Origin: Candidatus Cloacimonadota bacterium
GTDB taxonomy: Bacteria > Cloacimonadota > Cloacimonadia > Cloacimonadales > TCS61
Assembly (NCBI GenBank): GCA_027064945.1
Contig: JAMOPB010000087.1
Span: 1 to 7,352 of the forward strand
Length of the DNA: 7,352 nt
Reading direction: 5' to 3'
The translations under genes were made by a program, and so were the position numbers. Under the pieces are notes generated by a model. That model saw only the letters and a program-made list of their open reading frames with translations. It was not told where the DNA came from and did no database searches. Each line of letters starts with the position of its first letter. Positions within the stretch are counted from its first letter, which is position 1. Positions 1-6,000 of the stretch are shown piece after piece.

Positions 1-3000
1 CAATTGAAAATATTGAGCAAGCTGCTGATGTTATAGAAACAATTATAAATATGCTAGACGAAGTTAGAACTTGGTTGAAGGTAACATTAGCTTCATTAGT
101 TGCGATATCAGTAGGTTCACTTTTCTTTGACTTTGGAGCAACTGCTATGACTCTTGCACCAATAATTTCAACAATAAAAGTGATTGTATATGAAATTATT
201 ACGCCTATTATAATAATTCTTAAGACAATTGTTGCTGTGCTTAGTTATGCGCCTACTGAAGTTGTAGGAAATAGTTTCGGTACAGGGAATTATAGAAATG
301 ACTATAAACTTAATCAATATTTCGGAAGCGTTAAAAATCCGGTTACAACCGGAGAGGGAATTATGTATGTTACGCAGCCTTATTCGTTTGAAGGAGGAAT
401 AAGTTTTACTAGTGAAGGCGGTCAAGCGGATAAATTAAAAGATTTAAGTCAAGAATTTCTTCAATCAGGTTTTATTGTTGGTAGTATAGTTAATATTTTA
501 GATGGATTAGGTGCAATTCCAGATATGAATATTCATCTTGAAGATATTGAAGTTAAAATTAAAGCTATAAGTAGTAATCCGGATGTTATTTCAGGAAATT
601 GGAATGAAGATGAAGATAGATTAATACTTACTGCTTATAAGCCTGGAGAGGCTGATATTACTATACAAGCTGATATATATCAAGTAGGTAGAAGTATTTC
701 GAAAGAAAGTGTTAGTATAACGCGACATATGAAGTCAATATCTGGCACTCAAATAGTGGGACCATTTAGTGAAGCATCTATTATTAATGATGTTAACAAT
801 ATTGATACAGTTAAAAACGGCAATGAACTTGTAGCATATATAGGCGATAAATTGAAAATAATAGGAGAAGGTTTTTCAAACAATAGTTTCTTCCAAAAAA
901 TGTTTTTTGAACCTGTAATAAATTATAATGATACTGGAAAATCAATAGTTAATGAAACTGAATTTAAGTCTTTTAGCGCTATTGTTCCAGATACGGTATC
1001 AGGAAAATTCTTTTCTAAAGTTGGAGATTGGTTATCTCATAAAGAAGATATAAGAATTTTGCCTCCTATGATAGAAGCATATCCATCAGCAATTATTAAG
1101 GAATCATGGCCTGTAGTGGGTAGAGGATTTAGTAAAACTAAAGATCATAATGAAGGGAATTGGAACGGTGGTAAAAGTGTTCCTATGACAATTCCTTTAA
1201 CTTATCCAGAAAGTCATAAAAAGTTAGGATTTAAGGTTCCAGAATCAGCACAGTCCGGACCTTTTACGGTAACAACTATTGGAGAATTAGTTTCGAATGA
1301 AGTAGAGGTTGCCGTAAGAAAGTTTTCTGATGTAACTAGAATTTCGCAAATTAATTCAGTAAGTTTAAGACCAACGGTTGCAATGGATAGTAGTAATGGT
1401 AATAGAATAGTTGCATGGATTGATCAAAATAATAAAAATGGGAATCAATTAGTCACAGCTATAGTAAAGTCTGGCGAATCAGAGATGAGTGATGGTGTAA
1501 TTGTTTCACAAAACATAGGTGGAATTATAACAGCACCAGGGAAACCTAAAGTTTTTGCAAAAGACGGCATTTATTATGCCGTTTGGGTAGGAACTGATAA
1601 TGATAGAGATCAAATTATGTTTTCTTATTCAAATAATGGATCTGATTGGAATAATGAGTTTAATATTTCAGATAGTCAATCAAATTCAGTTGAACCGGAT
1701 ATAACTGTAACTGATATAGATTTTGATGGAGATAATGATGTTTTTATTTCTTGGACTGAGGAAGCTACAAAAGTAAATGAAAATGCAGTAATTAAAGTTG
1801 CAACTTTAGAAAATCAGAATAATAATTATACATTATTTAAAAAAGAAGAAATTACAGGATCTGAAAATGATAGCGCACAATCAGATATTGAATCTGATGG
1901 AACTTTTATTGCAGTAGCATTCAGTCAAGAACATGGAGTTATGAGTGAAAGTTATGCACGTGATATATATGTTTCAAAAACTGAATTGAATTATCATAAT
2001 ATTAATGTAAACTTTAGTCAACCTACAAAGATAACTAATGTTAGAACCGGATTAATGAATCAAAATAATTGGTGGTTTGATGCTACAGCCATGTACAGTG
2101 TTGCAAAACATCCAAGTATTGATGTCGATGAACACGGTTATGTGTATATATCTTATGAAAAATCATATTTGGACTTTGAAGAAAAAAGAGAGGATATTTT
2201 CTTTAAAAAGTTGAGTCCTGAGGGAACTTTAACAGATGAGATTAATGTATCAAATTCAAAAATGGATTCACAAACACCGGAGTTAGTTCTTGATGGAGAT
2301 ACAACACCAACGTTGGTCTGGATAGAACAAGGTTTTACTGAAAAAAATGGTTGGGGAGATATAGTTTATGGTAGAGATATGTCGTTTGACTCTAAAGTTA
2401 TTTTTGCAAGATCATTTGATGAAGGAGTTACGTTTAATCAGCCGTATGTTACTTTAGATGAAAATGAAAATGGAGTAAGAATTGGACATTTAAGTGTTGC
2501 AGCAACTGGACATGCTGATATAACTATGGTATGGCAAAAAAACGAAATAAGTGCTCCACAGGTTGATTTAATTACTACTGTAGGAGAAATTAATGAGATT
2601 AATAATATGCCTATAAATAATGTTCAATCTGAAATTAATGATTATTTAGTAAGAACTCAAAGTGATAGGACATTTTATAATATGTTTAGGCCGGATCCTA
2701 GATTAGCTAGAAAAGGTGATATTTTTATATCTAATATGGATGGAAGTAATCAGCGAAGGATAACTAGAAACGGATCTATACATGGGAAACCTTCTTTGTC
2801 AAAAGATGGGAAGAAACTTGCGTATAGTAATGATTGGTTATATGTTGCAGAAGCTGATGGATCGTATCCAATTAAAATTTGGCGTGGTGATATTGATTTG
2901 CCACTAGATGCTTATTTCTCAGATTCAGGAGACTATATCGCTTTCAACGCTACTGGAGAAATGTATTGGACTATGGGTGGAGTTGGATTTGTTGAATCAA

Positions 3001-6000
3001 ATGGAATATCAAAAGGAAATCTGTTTGGATGGGCAGATTTAGGTGCTCAACCATGGGATATTAACGATAGATTAATTTCTAGAAATTTAGAATATGTGGA
3101 AAATAATGGAGAAGAAGTTTTAGAAGGGTTTAGAATTACTGAACCAAGTCGATATGAAAATTATTTCTTAAACCCTGATACAAGTAACAATATTACTGGT
3201 GCTTCATGGTCGCCAGATGGAAATATGATTGCATATACAAAAGGATCAAATCGTAGAATAGCGGATCATGGTGATGAAATTAATAATAGTTCTTATGATA
3301 ATTTCGGAAAACTTGTGATTGCGTCTAAAACAGGAAAAGTTGTAAAAGAACTTACAACTGAAGAAAATGCAATGGTACCGGTATGGTCGCCAGATGGAAC
3401 TAAAATTGCTTATATAAAAAATGAGAATAGTGGGAATAGAGAAGTATATATTGTTGATGTTCAAGGAAATGCTGACAGTGGGATAAATATATCTAATGAT
3501 GATTATTATGCTGCAACTGTAGAATTTTCGCCAGATGGAAATAGCATTATTTATACTGCAGGATTAATAGTTCAAAATAAAAATGAAATGCGTTTAATTA
3601 AAGTAGATCTTGATGGAACTAATAAAGTGTATTTGAATGCTATTGCAACTTCAACTAGTAGACCTGATGCTGTAAGAGTAGCTACAGAAGGAATAGTTAA
3701 TGAATTAGATTTTAATGATGTTGAAGAAGGCGATACTATTAGTTTAGGTTTTAAACTTAAATCTAAACCTACTGATGATGTTTTATTAAATATATCAACT
3801 AATAGTAATGATATAAGCATAGACTTAAATCAATTAGAGTTTAATCAAACTAATTGGAATGTTTATCAAAATATAGCTATTAATGGAATTGATGATCATG
3901 TGGTTATAGATGAGAGATTTGCTCAGATTAATTATGGTATCAGTACAAATGATAATGAATATAGCAAACTGCAAGTTCCAAGTCAATGGGTAGTTGTTAC
4001 AGATACAACTCAAAATGATACTTCTAAACCTATGTGGGATACAGGATCATCTTTTACAGCTACAGATATTACTGCAACTAGTCTAAAACTCAATTGGACA
4101 GATACTGGAATTGATAATAAATATGTAAATAATTATATTATTTATTTATCATATGATGGTCATTCAGAAAGCGCAATAGCAGTGATAGATTCTGGTACCT
4201 TTGAATATGATGTAACTGGTCTTGAGGATGATGTAGAGTATACATTTAGAATTGCATTAGCTGATGCTGCTGGAAATTTAAGTAGTAATGATATGATATT
4301 ACCTATAACTTTAAGTGATAATGAATCACCAGTTTGGCCAAGTAATGCTGAATTAACATTCAGCAATGTAACGGAAACTAGTATGCTTCTTACTTGGTCA
4401 GAAGCAACTGATCTTAATGGAGTAGCAAATTATAATATATATGTTGATAGTATACTTAAAACAAAAGTTAATACTGGAAGAGAGTTTTTGCTTCAAGATC
4501 TTGAACCGAATAAAAATTATACAATTAAGATAGAAGCTGAAGATGGGAAAGGTAATATTACTAATGATGGACCGACTGGGGTTCAAACTACTTTAGATGA
4601 TACAACAAATCCATATTGGTTAGATGCTGAAGTATTTAGAGCTACTGATATAACAAATAATTCAATTAAATTTAATTGGGATGATGCTGTAGACAATATA
4701 GCTCTGGGTAGTTATAAACTATATTTAAATGGTAATTTAATTACTACTGTTGATAAAGATATTAATGAGTATATTATGACAGGGTTAAATGAATTTACTG
4801 AATATGAGTTTTATGTTATTGCGGTAGATGGTGCTGGAAATGAAAGTACAAATCATCTTTCAAAAGCAATAAAAGTTGCAACTATAGGTTCTAAATTTAA
4901 TCAAGGAATTGGGTATGACTCTGGTAAGTATGATTTAGACGCAGTTCAACCAACAACTTTTAACTGGAATAGACAATCTAGATTTATTGGAACAGATTAT
5001 CCAGGCATGAAGTGGAAAGCTGATATTGATAATGACGAAAACTGGAGATATAACGAACAATTTGTTGGTATCATGCCTTCGGTTATAATTGATAAAGAAA
5101 ATAATATTTATGCAAGCTTTGGAGGATATAAAGTTGGATCTAAATATGATAAGAATGGAAATGCATTAACTACATTTACAAATAAAGATTCTAGTTCAAT
5201 TCTTATTGAAGATTCTAATATTATTACTTCAGATAGAGATTATATGGAGGGTCAAAAAAAATCATTACTAAATGAATATTGGATAATGGATATTGATAGT
5301 AGTTCATCAAACAAGAGAATGAAAAGTAGTCCTGCAATTACTAGTGATAATAAAATAATATATTCATTTGCACCATATATTTATGGAGCCAGTTTAGATT
5401 ATATAATTGCTAATTCTCCAAAAGTATGGGGTGATCCAGAATTAGCTGATTACAGTGAATGGTCTATGCATATAGGTCAAGGAATTGATGCAATGTATTC
5501 ATCGCCAGCGATTGGATCTGATGGTACAATATATGTTGGTAGAGTCGGAGGAAATCTTAATGCATTTAATTCAGACGGAAGTTATAAGTGGCATTTTGTA
5601 ACAGGTGATAGTGTTGATTCTTCACCAGCAATAGGATCTGATGGAACAATCTATATCGGATCTGATGATGGAAAAGTTTATGCAATTAATCCTGATGGAA
5701 CTAAGAAGTGGGAATTTATAACAGAAGGATATATGTTAGATGGAAATTTAATTGATGATGTTAATTCATCGGCAGCAATAGGATCAGATGGAACAATTTA
5801 TATTGGTAATGATGGTGGCCATTTATATGCAATTAATACAGATGGTAGTAAAAAATGGTCTTATGATGTTCCAGGAAAAATAATTTCTTCGCCAATTATA
5901 GATGCACAGGGTAAAATATATTTTGGAGATAGTCTTGGTAATTTCTATAAATTAAATAATACAGGTTCGAAAATATGGCATTTTAAGGCGAGAGCAGGTA

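Larger units (their letters stand above)
1326..2549 (+). other. Sialidase/BNR-like beta-propeller (seven strand units)
   Basis: Seven units of the form 'P-x-[IVL]...G-x-[YFI]-[VI]-x-[WYF]' start near 1365, 1539, 1689, 1875, 2106, 2271 and 2478, spaced 50-77 residues apart; several are followed by a strand such as DQIMFSYS, DIYVSKT, DIFFKKL or KVIFARS. One good Asp-box, SFDEGVTF (2412-2435), and one degenerate copy ending NNGSDW (up to 1649) point to the BNR/sialidase-like class. The connecting 'NIS/NVS' segments (FNISDSQSNS, INVSNSKMDS) are also usual for it. The visible residues do not reveal the sialidase Arg triad and Tyr/Glu nucleophile, so an enzyme call is not justified; a carbohydrate- or protein-binding head is equally possible. 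An acidic DxDxDGDxD loop lies in the third unit. Confidence 0.65.

Noticed and set aside
351..365. Possible internal start: GGAGAGGG followed by in-frame ATG at 363
   Set aside because: Spacing would suit a ribosome binding site, but the frame is open and protein-like upstream to base 3, and the Met falls within a continuous segment. Chance purine runs are common in Gly/Glu codons.
168..425. Minus-strand open frame of 85 codons
   Set aside because: It lies opposite the long + strand frame, and its product is rich in Asn, Ile and Tyr with no recognisable domain, as expected from an AT-rich antisense shadow.
894..909. Inverted repeat caaaaaa-tg-ttttttg resembling a terminator
   Set aside because: The stem is only A/T plus one G-C pair with a 2-base loop, and it lies inside the coding frame; it is not a plausible terminator.
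1326..2549. Active sialidase
   Set aside because: Asp-box and blade pattern are present, but the Arg triad and the Tyr/Glu pair needed for catalysis cannot be identified by eye.
3246..4586. Four more short open frames outside the main frame (3246-3464, 3572-3820, 4160-4366, 4398-4586)
   Set aside because: All overlap clear PD40, Calx-beta-like or FN3 coding sequence and have no domain content of their own.
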